Below, piece after piece: positions 1-8,770 of a stretch of 64,000 nucleotides of DNA (position 1 is its first letter; each line of letters starts with the position of its first letter). The stretch lies in NCBI RefSeq assembly GCF_014197135.1, contig NZ_JACIFA010000009.1, forward strand, positions 62,001-126,000. The letters are read 5' to 3'. The DNA is from Sphingomonas zeae. Lineage in GTDB: Bacteria; Pseudomonadota; Alphaproteobacteria; Sphingomonadales; Sphingomonadaceae. The notes under the pieces were generated by a model that saw nothing but the letters and a program-made list of their open reading frames with translations, searched no databases and was not told where the DNA came from. The position numbers and the translations under genes are program-made.

Positions 1-453
1 CGTCTCTGCAAACGGTAGGTCGCCGACGTGTCGCCACTCGCGCTCCCACTCGAAAAGGTAGGTCGAGACACCATAGGTGCCGGGCAAGTCCACAAAGGGC
101 GCCAAATTCCAGACCGGAGCGGCCGGATCGCCGGCTGCGCTATGGACCAGGGCATTGATCGCCTGCGCCTGCGGCGTATCCTTATAGGCATAGAGGATCG
201 GCCCGCCGCCTCGCTCGACCAGAAACTCCTTGCGAAAGCCGATCCCGTGCTGACCTCGCGCGTCAGCCAGGCGCTTGAAGTGATGAAGCGGCACCTCACT
301 AAAACAGACCGAGCGCTTGGCGTGCGGAAGATGGCGTCCGGCACCGAACGCCTTCATCGCGACAATGCGCCGCTCGTACAGGATCGCAATTGCGTTATCA
401 TAGGCCGATTTGAACTTAGACTCCTTGGCGAAGTGGACTACGTATTTGGACAT
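1..453 (-). CDS. AbiGi-like protein, partial (runs off left edge)
   Basis: An open frame reads leftwards from an ATG at 453 to the window edge without a stop, giving 151 residues of N-terminus. It starts MSKYVVHFAK and contains CFSEVPL followed by GQHGIGFRKEF and GPILYAYKD. This layout (an early His-Phe strand, then a CF-x-E/D-x-P segment, then a GIGF-K strand) is what I associate with AbiGi/DUF2971-type abortive-infection proteins. A W-E-R-E-W-R motif near the cut end also fits. It lies beside a DUF2026-like gene and a short Argonaute system, which supports a defence role. The family call rests on motif recall only, and the C-terminus is outside the window. Confidence 0.6.
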   Translation of the reverse strand, partial: MSKYVVHFAKESKFKSAYDNAIAILYERRIVAMKAFGAGRHLPHAKRSVCFSEVPLHHFKRLADARGQHGIGFRKEFLVERGGGPILYAYKDTPQAQAINALVHSAAGDPAAPVWNLAPFVDLPGTYGVSTYLFEWEREWRHVGDLPFAET

Positions 454-545
454 GTCCTTCCATGCAGGATCAATTGTGCCGATCAGCGGCATCGCAGGGG
501 CCATGGGCTAGGCGAACCGGAGCGGCATCGTGCAACTGCCATGGC

Positions 546-1172
546 TTACCAAGCTCCTCGCGCGACGGTCGCCGGCAGCCGCAGGTCACGAACCAGCCCG
601 TCATTGCTGCCGATCGTCAGCGATGGCTTCTGCTTACCTCGACGCGTGCCGAACCATGTTTCAGCGATGTGGATAATATCGGTGTTGATAGGCCGGTCTA
701 GGACGTGATCGATCAAGCGCTCGCTCAGCTCCGGATCGGGCATCGTAAAGTAGTCGCCGGCCTTCTTTAGCTGGTTGAGGTCGGGTGCTTCATCGGATAG
801 CCGCTTCTGCAACATTCGGCGTGGAATGGCCACTTCCTGCTGCACGTCCTGGAACGCTTCTTGGTACAAGGGAGACATGAAGTCGATCACGTGGGTCTCG
901 GTTTGGACCCACATGTGGAAGCCGTCTTCGTCGAACTCTACGGTACCTCCCCCATCCCGCCCGAAGAACATGACCTTCTCGGGTTCGACGCATAGCGCAA
1001 AACCTCCGGCTACCGCCCTGGCCGGTATCTTGTAATGCTTGTTCAAGATTAAGGCGCCGATGCAGGCAAAGAGCGTGCACGCCTTGCCGGGATTGCCCTC
1101 GTCCTTGATCGTGCCGTGGATCACCTGATGGATGCGGTTGAACTCGGATAACGGAAGCAGAAAAGTGCTCAT
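546..1172 (-). CDS. DUF2026-like protein
   Basis: A 208-residue protein starting MSTFLLPLSEFNRIHQV at an ATG. The N-terminal pattern (LLPLSEFNRIHQVIHG, then KACTLFACIGALIL and HYKIPARAVAGG) matches what I know as DUF2026. A Cys in KACTLF, followed by a His in the FHMWVQTETHVIDF segment and a nearby Asp, resembles a transglutaminase/papain-like Cys-His-Asp arrangement. That would make it a possible cysteine peptidase-fold enzyme, but this is inference and the true function is unknown. No signal peptide or membrane segment is visible. It is transcribed away from the SIR2-APAZ gene and leaves a short shared intergenic region. It probably belongs to the same defence island. Confidence 0.7.
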   Translation of the reverse strand: MSTFLLPLSEFNRIHQVIHGTIKDEGNPGKACTLFACIGALILNKHYKIPARAVAGGFALCVEPEKVMFFGRDGGGTVEFDEDGFHMWVQTETHVIDFMSPLYQEAFQDVQQEVAIPRRMLQKRLSDEAPDLNQLKKAGDYFTMPDPELSERLIDHVLDRPINTDIIHIAETWFGTRRGKQKPSLTIGSNDGLVRDLRLPATVARGAW

Positions 1173-1355
1173 ACAGTCTTATATGTGATCGCCCCAGGCC
1201 AGTGCCTAGAGCTGACGGCTTCCTGCGGCACTGACGAGAACCGGCAGATTTCGAGAAGCGGGTGTTTTGGTTCAGTCCGACCGATCTCACAACGCTGGCT
1301 GCCTCTACTTTACAGGCGGCCTGAGTTGGCTAGCGTGGCCCGGGAGGGGAATGGC

Positions 1356-3077
1356 TTGGCACCTGAGATAGATAGTGATGACTTCGCACGGCGCTTCGCG
1401 CTGCGACCTGGTCAGCTCATGTGGTTTCTGGGCGCGGGTGCGTCTGTCTCTGCGGGCGTGCCCACCGCATGGGACATGATCTGGCAGTTCAAGCAGATCC
1501 TCTATGCGGCGCAGCGGCGGGTGCCGCTTTCGACCATCGCCGACACCGGCAATCCGAGTGTGCGTGCGTTGCTCGACGCCCATGTCAGCGGATCGGGCAG
1601 CTTACCAGTCCCCGGTGCTCCGGACGAATATGCGGCGCTATTCGAAGCAGCTTATCCCGCCGAGAAGGACCGTCGAACGTTCATCGATGGCATGATCGGC
1701 GGCGCAAAGCCTGCTTATGGCCACCTAGCGCTCGCTGCCCTGCTAAAGGCGGGGCATGCTCACCTGATCTGGACCACCAACTTCGATCACCTCGTCGCGG
1801 ATGCCTGCGCACAAACCTATGGCACCACCAAGTCGCTCAGCGTCGTGGCCCTTGATGCGCCTGATCTGGCAGCCGAGCAGATTGCAGCGCAGCAATGGCC
1901 TATCGAGGTCAAGCTGCACGGCGATTTCCGGTCCCGCCGGCTCAAGAACACACCCGACGAGCTCAGGCAGCAGGATGCACAGCTCAGAGAGGTGCTCGTC
2001 GATTCCTGCCGCCGATCCGGTCTGGTCGTCGGGGGGTATAGCGGACGCGATGCGTCCATTATGGATGCGCTCGAGGCAGCACTCGAACGCCCCGGCGCCT
2101 TCCCGGGAGGCTTGTTTTGGCTGCATCGCGGCGAGGAGCCACCCTTCGAACGCGTCAACCAGCTGCTCGAACGCGCCCAGGCGGTTGGCGTCGACAGCGG
2201 GCTGGTCCGTATCGAGAATTTGGACGAAGCGCTTCGCGATCTCGTGCGTCTGTTGCCTGACCTCGACTCGACAGCGCTCGACAGCCTGGGTCAGAAGCAA
2301 CGCTGGTGGACAGCCGCCCCGGCGCTGACCGGCAAACATAACTGGCCTCTCGTCCGACTAAATGGGATCGAGGTCGAATCCATACCGACAAACGCCCGCC
2401 GCGTCGTTTGTGGAATTGGTGGGGCGGCAGACGTCCGGGATGCAATACTCGCGGCGAAGGCTGATCTGATTGCTACCCGCACCAGCGGGGGAGTCATTGG
2501 GTTCGGCTCGGACCAGGAGTTTCGCCGCGTCTTCGCCCCCTACGATATCACGGACTTTGATCTGTCCGTCTTTGAGGATCGGCGACTGCGTTACGATTCC
2601 GGTGAACGAGGCCTGCTGCGAGAGGCGCTGGTTCGTGGGCTGTGCAGTGTACATGGGCTTGATGCCCAGCGGCGGCGCAACGTCCATATCCTGGCACCGC
2701 ACGACCCGGCAGATGAGCATTGGGGGTCGCTGCGCAGCTTGGTGGGACCGCTCCAAGGTCGGATCGACGGCGGCAAGGTACGATGGCGGGAGGGAGTAGC
2801 GGTCCGCTTGGATTGGGCGGACGACCGCTTGTGGCTCTTGGTTGAGCCCCGGATCGATACGGACGACGATGGCTCAACCGCAAGCCGGGCCAAGGCGGCC
2901 GACTTTGCGCGCGAGCGAACAGCGCGCCGCTACAACCGGGATGCGGATAAGCTCATCGATTTCTGGACGGGACTGTTTGCCGGAGAGAATGTGCGGGCAC
3001 TGGGGATTGGAGATGGGATCGACGCTTCGTTCGCCGTCGGGCGACGAACCGCGTTCTCGTTCAGGGTGACGCCATGA
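1356..3077 (+). CDS. SIR2-APAZ effector subunit of a short prokaryotic Argonaute (SPARSA) system
   Basis: NAD-hydrolysing partner of the short Argonaute encoded immediately downstream. From the TTG start at 1356 (strong GGGAGGGGA six bases upstream) it is 573 residues. An upstream in-frame GTG at 1335 lacks a good ribosome site. The SIR2 domain occupies roughly residues 20-300, with the NAD loop FLGAGAS (G26-S30), TTNFD (N142), LHGDF (catalytic-type H188) and GYSGRD (227-232). The rest, about residues 300-573, lacks SIR2 features and fits the APAZ domain that wraps the pAgo. In characterised systems, guide-directed target DNA recognition triggers NAD depletion and abortive death. The ATGA overlap with the pAgo gene at 3074-3077 implies translational coupling. 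SIR2 and APAZ identity come from motifs and synteny. Confidence 0.9.
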   Translation: MAPEIDSDDFARRFALRPGQLMWFLGAGASVSAGVPTAWDMIWQFKQILYAAQRRVPLSTIADTGNPSVRALLDAHVSGSGSLPVPGAPDEYAALFEAAYPAEKDRRTFIDGMIGGAKPAYGHLALAALLKAGHAHLIWTTNFDHLVADACAQTYGTTKSLSVVALDAPDLAAEQIAAQQWPIEVKLHGDFRSRRLKNTPDELRQQDAQLREVLVDSCRRSGLVVGGYSGRDASIMDALEAALERPGAFPGGLFWLHRGEEPPFERVNQLLERAQAVGVDSGLVRIENLDEALRDLVRLLPDLDSTALDSLGQKQRWWTAAPALTGKHNWPLVRLNGIEVESIPTNARRVVCGIGGAADVRDAILAAKADLIATRTSGGVIGFGSDQEFRRVFAPYDITDFDLSVFEDRRLRYDSGERGLLREALVRGLCSVHGLDAQRRRNVHILAPHDPADEHWGSLRSLVGPLQGRIDGGKVRWREGVAVRLDWADDRLWLLVEPRIDTDDDGSTASRAKAADFARERTARRYNRDADKLIDFWTGLFAGENVRALGIGDGIDASFAVGRRTAFSFRVTP

Positions 3078-4492
3078 GCAGCGAAATTTCGCCCCACGTC
3101 TGGTATCCGGAGCCGGAACTCCTCTTCCATCCTGAGCGCAGCGGCGATCGAGATATTCATCCGCTACGCGGCCTCAAGAGGTTTGGTCCCTTTTCCGCCT
3201 CGCAGGTGCCCAGTCCCATTCGGGTTGCCACCATTGCGCCGGCCGGAGAGTCCACCCGCCTGTTCGGCTTCATGCAAGAGCTCCACCGGACGTTTTCGCC
3301 ACGTGAACGAACCGATTATCTTCCCGAGTGGCCGGGCTTCTCGGCCGTGTTCAACACGCGGGTAACCGCGGCACCGGCCAAGTGCCGTGTCGAACTTGAG
3401 CCGGCACTGGACGCCGATCTCGCCGCGAGCCCGGCGCCGCATACTCTGCTGGCCGACCGCCTTATCCAAGCAGTTCGCTGCTTGGAGGCGTTTCGCACGG
3501 AGTTCGACGTTCTGTTCGTCTACCTGCCCGATCGCTGGGAGGCCGCCTTCTTCGGCCACGACGATGACTTCGACCTGCACGACTATCTGAAGGCCTTTGC
3601 AGCAATTCGCGGGATGCCGATCCAGATCGTGCGTGAAGGGCGCGCGCTCTCCTATTCATGTCGAGCGAGCGTGATGTGGCGTATCGGCCTCGCAATCTAT
3701 GCCAAGGCTGGCGGCATTCCTTGGAAGTTGGCTGACACCAAGGCGGAAACGGCCTTCATCGGCATTTCCTATGCCGTTCGTAATGACGACAGCGGTAGTC
3801 CACGTTTCGTAACCTGCTGCAGTCAGGTTTTCGATGAGGACGGCGCCGGATTAGAATTTATCGCGTTTGATACCAATGAAATTCAGGTACAACGGGAGAA
3901 CCCGTTTTTGTCTCGTGCCGAGATGTTCCGAGTGATCACGCGGTCGCTCGAACTCTACAGGCGACGACACGGGGGACGCTCACCTCGACGCGTGATGATC
4001 CACAAGACCACCGAATTCAAAAGCGACGAGATCGCTGGTTGCTTCGAAGCGCTACCGGTCTGCGAAGCGGTCGATCTCATCCAAGTCGTTGATGAGGTCG
4101 GGTGGCGTGGTGTCTGGTGGGAGCAGGACCCCAACAATCCACGCCGCAATCAGGCCGCCGCATATCCGGTCAAACGGGGAACGCTGGTACAGCTCGGCCC
4201 ACGAGACGCGCTGCTTTGGATACACGGCGCGGTAGACGGCTTGGGCAAGCGGCCGCACCTTCAGGGCGGGCGGGGAACTCCCAAGCCGATCCGGCTTGTG
4301 CGCCACGCCGGACATGGCTCGTGGGATGACACGGCTATGGCGGCATTGGCGCTTTCCAAGATGAATTGGAACAACGACGGACTCTACGATCCCCTACCCG
4401 TGACCATGAGCTACGCCAAGGTCCTAGCGCGGGTTCTTAAACGAATGCCCCGCTTGGGGAGTACCCCGTTTCAGTTCCGCTTCTTCATGTGA
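3074..4492 (+). CDS. Short prokaryotic Argonaute (MID-PIWI, catalytically inactive)
   Basis: A 472-residue protein, the usual size for a short pAgo made only of MID and PIWI lobes. In the MID region H169 and K173 (four apart), Q184 and K211 match the HK-type guide 5'-phosphate pocket. The PIWI lobe begins near residue 225 with AFIGISYAV. The position normally held by the first catalytic Asp is S232, so nuclease activity is not expected. The C-terminus contains the PIWI-like HAGHG segment and a tail rich in aromatic residues. Function follows from the family: guide-directed target recognition that activates the SIR2-APAZ partner. Its start codon overlaps the stop of that partner. No cas or guide-producing gene is nearby. 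Confidence 0.9.
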   Translation: MSSEISPHVWYPEPELLFHPERSGDRDIHPLRGLKRFGPFSASQVPSPIRVATIAPAGESTRLFGFMQELHRTFSPRERTDYLPEWPGFSAVFNTRVTAAPAKCRVELEPALDADLAASPAPHTLLADRLIQAVRCLEAFRTEFDVLFVYLPDRWEAAFFGHDDDFDLHDYLKAFAAIRGMPIQIVREGRALSYSCRASVMWRIGLAIYAKAGGIPWKLADTKAETAFIGISYAVRNDDSGSPRFVTCCSQVFDEDGAGLEFIAFDTNEIQVQRENPFLSRAEMFRVITRSLELYRRRHGGRSPRRVMIHKTTEFKSDEIAGCFEALPVCEAVDLIQVVDEVGWRGVWWEQDPNNPRRNQAAAYPVKRGTLVQLGPRDALLWIHGAVDGLGKRPHLQGGRGTPKPIRLVRHAGHGSWDDTAMAALALSKMNWNNDGLYDPLPVTMSYAKVLARVLKRMPRLGSTPFQFRFFM

Positions 4493-4556
4493 CGCGCTCA
4501 TTGACATGTGGCGCACGGCTTCAGCGTCTCTTCCTCAGATTGTACGTGATTCAAAG

Positions 4557-5423
4557 CTATCGATCACGGAGTATTTCTTCCCTCGCGCCGACGTTCTTCG
4601 GATCAGATGCCAACTCAGGTCTGTCGCCGACACTCAGGCGATCTGAAATCGTCTGATGCAACGCAGCCAATCCGCTTGCTAGGCTCTGCTCAGGCAGCGC
4701 AACACCCTCCCGCCTTGCCGCCGCCATGATGTCCATCGCACCAGCGAGCTCCGGCTCAGCGTAGAGCATTGCGCCCTCCCCCGCTTGCCACACCTCGACC
4801 AGCGCCTCGGACCGCGCGCGCTGCGCCTCGGCCGATCGGTCCGCCGCTATTGTCGAGCGCGGCAATGGCGGCATCACAGCACCTCGACGCTCCAGTTCGT
4901 CGCGGGTGATCGCAGCCAACTTGTATCGCAGACGGCGGCCTGCGCGATCGTCTGTCGGTGACGGGCGGTACTGGCTAATCAGAAGAGCGGTCAGCGCCGC
5001 AGTATCGACCGTCCGCGCCTTCTCCCGCCAATCCACGATGGCGCGGCGGGTTGAAGTGCGGTCTGCGGGTTGGCTGATGACGAAGAGCTCGAGCAGCGGA
5101 TCGTCGAGGACATCGGCCGGCAATGGAGCGGCGTTGCCAGCGGCCGCGGCATGCGCCCAGCCCGCGACCTGCGCAACACGGGCGAACCCCTCCCCCATCT
5201 CGCCCCGGGTCTCGGAGACTTCGGACGCGAGATGCTCGAGATTAGGCTGGAGGTCCGTCGCGATGGCCTGCGCAGCATCGATGGTCTCGAGCCTTGCAAG
5301 GATGTCGGCCTGATTTGCTTCGAGGCGCTTGCTGCGTTCGCCGATCTCTTCGACCTGGTCCTGCATCAGTGTCAGCGCGTCAAGAATGGCGGCTAGGGCG
5401 GCAGTCTGACTGACATCGCTCAT
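4557..5423 (-). CDS. Coiled-coil mobilisation accessory protein
   Basis: A 288-residue protein whose start ATG overlaps the relaxase stop by four bases (5420-5423), so it is translationally coupled to the relaxase. The first 90 residues are heptad-like and rich in Glu, Gln, Leu and Arg (for example DQVEEIGERSKRLEANQAD), predicting a coiled coil. This is followed by a GWAHAAAAGNAAPLPADVLD linker and a helical alpha-only remainder. I do not recognise a named family. Position suggests an accessory subunit of the relaxosome or a mobilisation factor. No membrane segment or enzymatic motif is visible. Confidence 0.7.
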   Translation of the reverse strand: MSDVSQTAALAAILDALTLMQDQVEEIGERSKRLEANQADILARLETIDAAQAIATDLQPNLEHLASEVSETRGEMGEGFARVAQVAGWAHAAAAGNAAPLPADVLDDPLLELFVISQPADRTSTRRAIVDWREKARTVDTAALTALLISQYRPSPTDDRAGRRLRYKLAAITRDELERRGAVMPPLPRSTIAADRSAEAQRARSEALVEVWQAGEGAMLYAEPELAGAMDIMAAARREGVALPEQSLASGLAALHQTISDRLSVGDRPELASDPKNVGAREEILRDR

Positions 5424-6847
5424 CGCGTCGGCCCTCCCCTACCAGGGCTTCGATCCCGCTCCCGCTCGCGGGCCATCCGCGCGCGTTCTCGCTCCTGAAC
5501 CTGACGCATTACCTCGTCGATATCGGTCGGTGCGGTTGCCGGATCGTGGCGGGTGATTGGTGTCCGAGTTTCCTCCTTCTGCCGCTCGGGGTCGACGGGT
5601 TCGGGCGAGCGGACCGCATCCGTCTGATCGCGAAGACGACGTGCCTCGATCCGGTCCCTCATCGCGCTGGACCGGGCGATCGCGGCGGCGATCGGGTCCG
5701 CTGGCGCATCGCTTGCCTCCGCTTCGAGTCCACCAAGTCGGGTGTCCAACGCCCGCAGCACGCGGAGCGTATGGGCGGCCTGGATGGAGTTCGGTTCGGG
5801 GTCGGGCAGAACCTCGACGAACCGTTGCAGGCTTTTCGCGACCGTCTGGTTGACGACCGACGGGGTGGCACTGAGCTCGGCGATCGACTGCAGATAGGCG
5901 TCCCTGACGACGGCCTGTTGCTCGGTAAGGATAGCCCGAACCGGATCGGCTGTGGTCGCGTTCGCGAAGCGTTGTGCGCGCGCGAGGCGGTTCGTGTCGA
6001 GCCGCGGTACCTGGCCGTTTGCTCGCACTTTCCTGGCAGCGATCGGCTCATGCTTGGGGTCTACCCCCCTCGCCTTCGCCGGCGTCGCATTCGCCTCTAT
6101 GCCGCGGTCGCGCAGCTTCTGGGCGAAGCGCTGGCGGTAGCGGAAGAGGTCGTCACGGGTGGGGTGAAAACGTCGACCATCATGGTCGCGCCGTGCGAAG
6201 GTCAGGTGAACGTGCGGATGATCCCGGTCAATGTGGAGCGACGCGACCCAGGACCGGTTCGCGAATTCCTCCCGCGCGAAATCCAGCGCGGCCGCCTTGA
6301 GGCGTTCGGGATCGGTACCCGATGGCATCGAAAGGATCATCGATAGCGACGTCGCGCCCTTGCGGCGGGCATCGTCGCCCATCTCCCATTCCTGCCAATC
6401 CTGCGCGAGCTCCTGCATGGCGCGTCCGTCACGGAGCACCTCCTCGTCGCTCGTATACAGCGCCAATTGCTTGTCGGTGCCGTGACCAAGGCGACTGATG
6501 TAGGCGAAATTGGCGAGCACGTGCCCGCTGCCATGCTGACGTCCCGTGATGCGAACGAGGACCTCGGGGACCCGGCGTGCGGTTCGGTCCATCGTCGCGA
6601 TAGCGCGACGACTGACGGCGCCTTGGGCGCCCGCACCGAATGCCTGCTTCGTCGCATAAGGTTGGCGACCGCCACCCGGTCGGCTCGTGGCCTTCGGGAA
6701 CATGGAGGCGACCGCGAGCCTCAGCATTGTTCCGCCCTGCTTTGCTGGTGGAGGCGACCCGCCCCCGCTGCCGAGCCTCTGCTTCTTCGCTGGCGCGAAG
6801 ATCCCCGCCATCGTGTCGAGCGTGCCCGGCGACAGGTTGAGGCTCAC
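5420..6847 (-). CDS. Relaxase / mobilisation nuclease
   Basis: Nicks oriT and leads the strand in conjugative mobilisation. The likely start is the GTG at 6847, which overlaps the stop of the MobC-like gene (GTGA), giving 475 residues. An ATG at 6811 is an alternative. A relaxase domain follows a Gly/Lys-rich N-terminus. It includes VLVRITGRQHGSGHVLANFA (a motif I-type region with Tyr soon after in AYISRLG) and HIDRDHPHVHL, the three-histidine metal site of motif III. The C-terminal half is charged and Pro-rich, ending in RERERDRSPGRGG. It sits in a three-gene mob operon with upstream inverted repeats. The motif III pattern fits MOBP-like relaxases, but class assignment needs a profile search. 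Confidence 0.9.
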   Translation of the reverse strand: MSLNLSPGTLDTMAGIFAPAKKQRLGSGGGSPPPAKQGGTMLRLAVASMFPKATSRPGGGRQPYATKQAFGAGAQGAVSRRAIATMDRTARRVPEVLVRITGRQHGSGHVLANFAYISRLGHGTDKQLALYTSDEEVLRDGRAMQELAQDWQEWEMGDDARRKGATSLSMILSMPSGTDPERLKAAALDFAREEFANRSWVASLHIDRDHPHVHLTFARRDHDGRRFHPTRDDLFRYRQRFAQKLRDRGIEANATPAKARGVDPKHEPIAARKVRANGQVPRLDTNRLARAQRFANATTADPVRAILTEQQAVVRDAYLQSIAELSATPSVVNQTVAKSLQRFVEVLPDPEPNSIQAAHTLRVLRALDTRLGGLEAEASDAPADPIAAAIARSSAMRDRIEARRLRDQTDAVRSPEPVDPERQKEETRTPITRHDPATAPTDIDEVMRQVQERERARMARERERDRSPGRGGPTR

Positions 6848-7464
6848 GCGCGCGGTGCTCCGAACGCGCCGGTCCAATACGCGACTTCGCCCCCGACATA
6901 GGCGGACAGGCTGCGCCGAGTGGCGTGCAGAACGATCTTCAGGTCGGCGCACGTCTCCAGAAAGGGTTCCGCAATCCGCGCGATGTCGAGGCTGCTCTCG
7001 GGCTGGTTGGCGGCATTCATGGCATGGACCGCCTGGTTGATGTTGCGGCCGATCAGAAGGATCTGCTTGCGGACTTTTCCGACCTCCTCCTTCATGGCCG
7101 GGCATAGCCGGAGCTGCGCGGCCTTGTCCCAGAGCTGCCAGCGCAGGGCGCGTTTGATCCACTCGTTGCGGGACAGGCCGAGCGGCGCGCCAACAATATC
7201 GATCGCCTCGATCTCGCGCCGGTTGAGGCGGACCGTCACCCGGACCTGCTCGTCTGAATGACCCTCGTGATCGAGCCTACCTGCCGCCCCCGCGATGGGC
7301 AGGTCATCATGTTCCGACGCAAGCACCGTGCGCGTGAGGATCTGCGCGATCCAGGCGCTCCGGGTCTGGCCATGGGCGGCCGCGACGCGGTCGATCTCCG
7401 CGATCAGATCGTCCTTGAGCCGAAGACTGATCACCACTTTCAAAGCCCCGTGCAGCGGTGCCAT
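6844..7464 (-). CDS. mobC: MobC-like relaxosome protein with N-terminal ribbon-helix-helix
   Basis: A 206-residue protein that should bind oriT and help the relaxase. Residues 8-45 (VVISLRLKDDLIAEIDRVA) look like a ribbon-helix-helix DNA-binding unit. The RVTVRLNRREIEAI segment starts a second such unit, with a GLSRNEWIKRAL helix. The C-terminal IGRNINQAVHAMN matches the conserved MobC signature. Its stop overlaps the relaxase GTG. Two perfect inverted repeats lie within 50 bases upstream of the ATG (7469-7485 and 7491-7509), placed where the protein could bind for both relaxosome assembly and autorepression. The symbol is by family resemblance. Confidence 0.8.
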   Translation of the reverse strand: MAPLHGALKVVISLRLKDDLIAEIDRVAAAHGQTRSAWIAQILTRTVLASEHDDLPIAGAAGRLDHEGHSDEQVRVTVRLNRREIEAIDIVGAPLGLSRNEWIKRALRWQLWDKAAQLRLCPAMKEEVGKVRKQILLIGRNINQAVHAMNAANQPESSLDIARIAEPFLETCADLKIVLHATRRSLSAYVGGEVAYWTGAFGAPRA

Positions 7465-7468
7465 CGAG

Positions 7469-7640
7469 CCAATGTATTACATTGGTGCCAGATGGCATAT
7501 CCTGCCATCCCTCATAATTGATCCACCCTCGTACAAAAACCAATTAGATGGAGTGAAATCACTCCAGACGCGGAGTGGGCTGTATTGCCGAGGTTATTGC
7601 AAGCACATGGACGCCTGATATGTTCGACAGTCGAACGGCC
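7469..7640. other. Probable oriT / mob operator region (cluster of inverted repeats)
   Basis: This 170-base stretch directly upstream of the mob operon contains four perfect inverted repeats. They are 7469-7485 (8-bp arms, CCAATGTA/TACATTGG, one-base centre), 7491-7509 (7-bp arms GATGGCA/TGCCATC), 7550-7565 (GGAGTGA/TCACTCC, two-base centre) and 7622-7636 (GTTCGAC/GTCGAAC). The segment between about 7510 and 7550 is AT-richer than its surroundings. Origins of transfer usually lie upstream of mob genes and consist of such repeats plus an AT-rich nick region. The nick site itself cannot be read from sequence alone. The first repeat also sits where an operator for the MobC-like protein would be. 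Confidence 0.55.
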
Positions 7641-7778
7641 TTGGCAGTCGTCATTGATGCCGGTCCGGTATCGACACCGTCGATCTGGACAAGATCAATA
7701 CCCTGATACCTAGTAATCTTGGAGAGGGTCGGCCATGTTTGTGCTGTCCACGAATTGCAGCACAAGAGAGAACGCCAC

Positions 7779-8045
7779 ATGCCTCGTGCGAAATCCAACA
7801 CCGGTGATCTGGCGGCCATCGCGGCGAGACGCGAGGCGCTGCTTGCCGAACTGGCGCGCGTCGACGAGCAGGCGAAGCAAGCGACGGAAGCGGCCCGTGA
7901 CGCCGGTCGTCCTGTCCTTCTGGCCGCGCTCGAGCGGGTCAAGATCGCTGCCATCGAGAAGTCCGACGCCCGCACGATCGCAGCGGCGCTCGCCTCCCAT
8001 GGCGGCAAGGCAGTGGCTGAACGACTGGCCGCGCTCTCGGGCTGA
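7779..8045 (+). CDS. Small basic helical protein of unknown function
   Basis: An 88-residue protein from the ATG at 7779, preceded by AAGAGAG nine bases upstream. It begins MPRAKSNTGDLAAIAARREA and is almost entirely Ala, Arg, Glu and Leu in helical, coiled-coil-like periodicity, ending AERLAALSG. It lies divergent to the mob operon across the oriT-like region, the usual place for small transfer or relaxosome accessory proteins. No family is recognised, so a role in transfer is an inference from position. Codon use matches its neighbours. Confidence 0.6.
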   Translation: MPRAKSNTGDLAAIAARREALLAELARVDEQAKQATEAARDAGRPVLLAALERVKIAAIEKSDARTIAAALASHGGKAVAERLAALSG

Positions 8046-8770
8046 TCGGTCGGCCGGGGCGAGCGTATTCTGGAGGATCGCATGTCCGACCAACGGCGTG
8101 TCAGCGGCAGCCGTTCGCGGATCCGATCGCGCGAAGGGAACAGGGCATCAGAGCGGCGTTCCCGCGACCCCCTCCCCCTCTCCGCTTGCCGGCGACCAGT
8201 CCCCGGAGCTCGGATAGCTGTCGTGAACGGTCGCTCGACGGATCGTCGGTAGCACACCCGTCGTAGCGGATGCCGTTCCCGCGATCGCACCAGTCCGTCG
8301 CAGCGAGGACGGCACCGGCTCCCGGCAACCAAGGCTCCTCGGCCGCTAGCCTCGCGCCTTTCACCAGCCCCATCGCGGTCGCAACGGGTACGATGGCGGG
8401 ACATGGGCGATCGTGCGGAGTCGCTGACGTTGCCTAGATCATGACGACCAGGCGATCCGATCGAGGCTATCGGCAGATAGCGAGCTCCGTTGCCGCTGGT
8501 CCGCTTCCCAACGGCCGCTGACCCGCGTTTGGCGTGCACGCGCAAGCCCCAACGCGACGCTACCTGACACAGGAACGGTCACCCTGCGGCCGATCAATCA
8601 CACCGATTCGTCGCTCGGCATGAGGAGCGACGGGGATGGTCCCTGGCGGTCAGCCCCCCTCCCCTTCCGGCCGGTGTATGACGCCGGCTGTGCTGGCGGA
8701 GTGCCATCGACGGGGCGGTCGCGATCATGGCCGGGAGACTTACCCCCTCCCCTCCCCGGTCAGCTTGTCG
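8046..8770. other. Intergenic stretch, no supported gene
   Basis: About 725 bases between the small helical-protein gene and the convergent partition operon. Open frames on both strands are low-complexity Arg/Ser/Pro translations typical of GC-rich non-coding DNA and lack ribosome sites. Several CCCTCCCC runs are present. I see no convincing gene, repeat array or terminator here. Confidence 0.5.

Noticed and set aside
1185..1355. A longer N-terminus for the SIR2-APAZ protein from a GTG at 1185
   Set aside because: The extra residues are Arg/Cys-rich noise. The SIR2 domain begins soon after 1356, where a strong ribosome site precedes a TTG.
7559..8545. Minus-strand frame of 328 codons over the oriT-like region and the small helical gene
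   Set aside because: Low-complexity Arg/Ser-rich translation, no ribosome site, covers inverted repeats and an opposite-strand gene.
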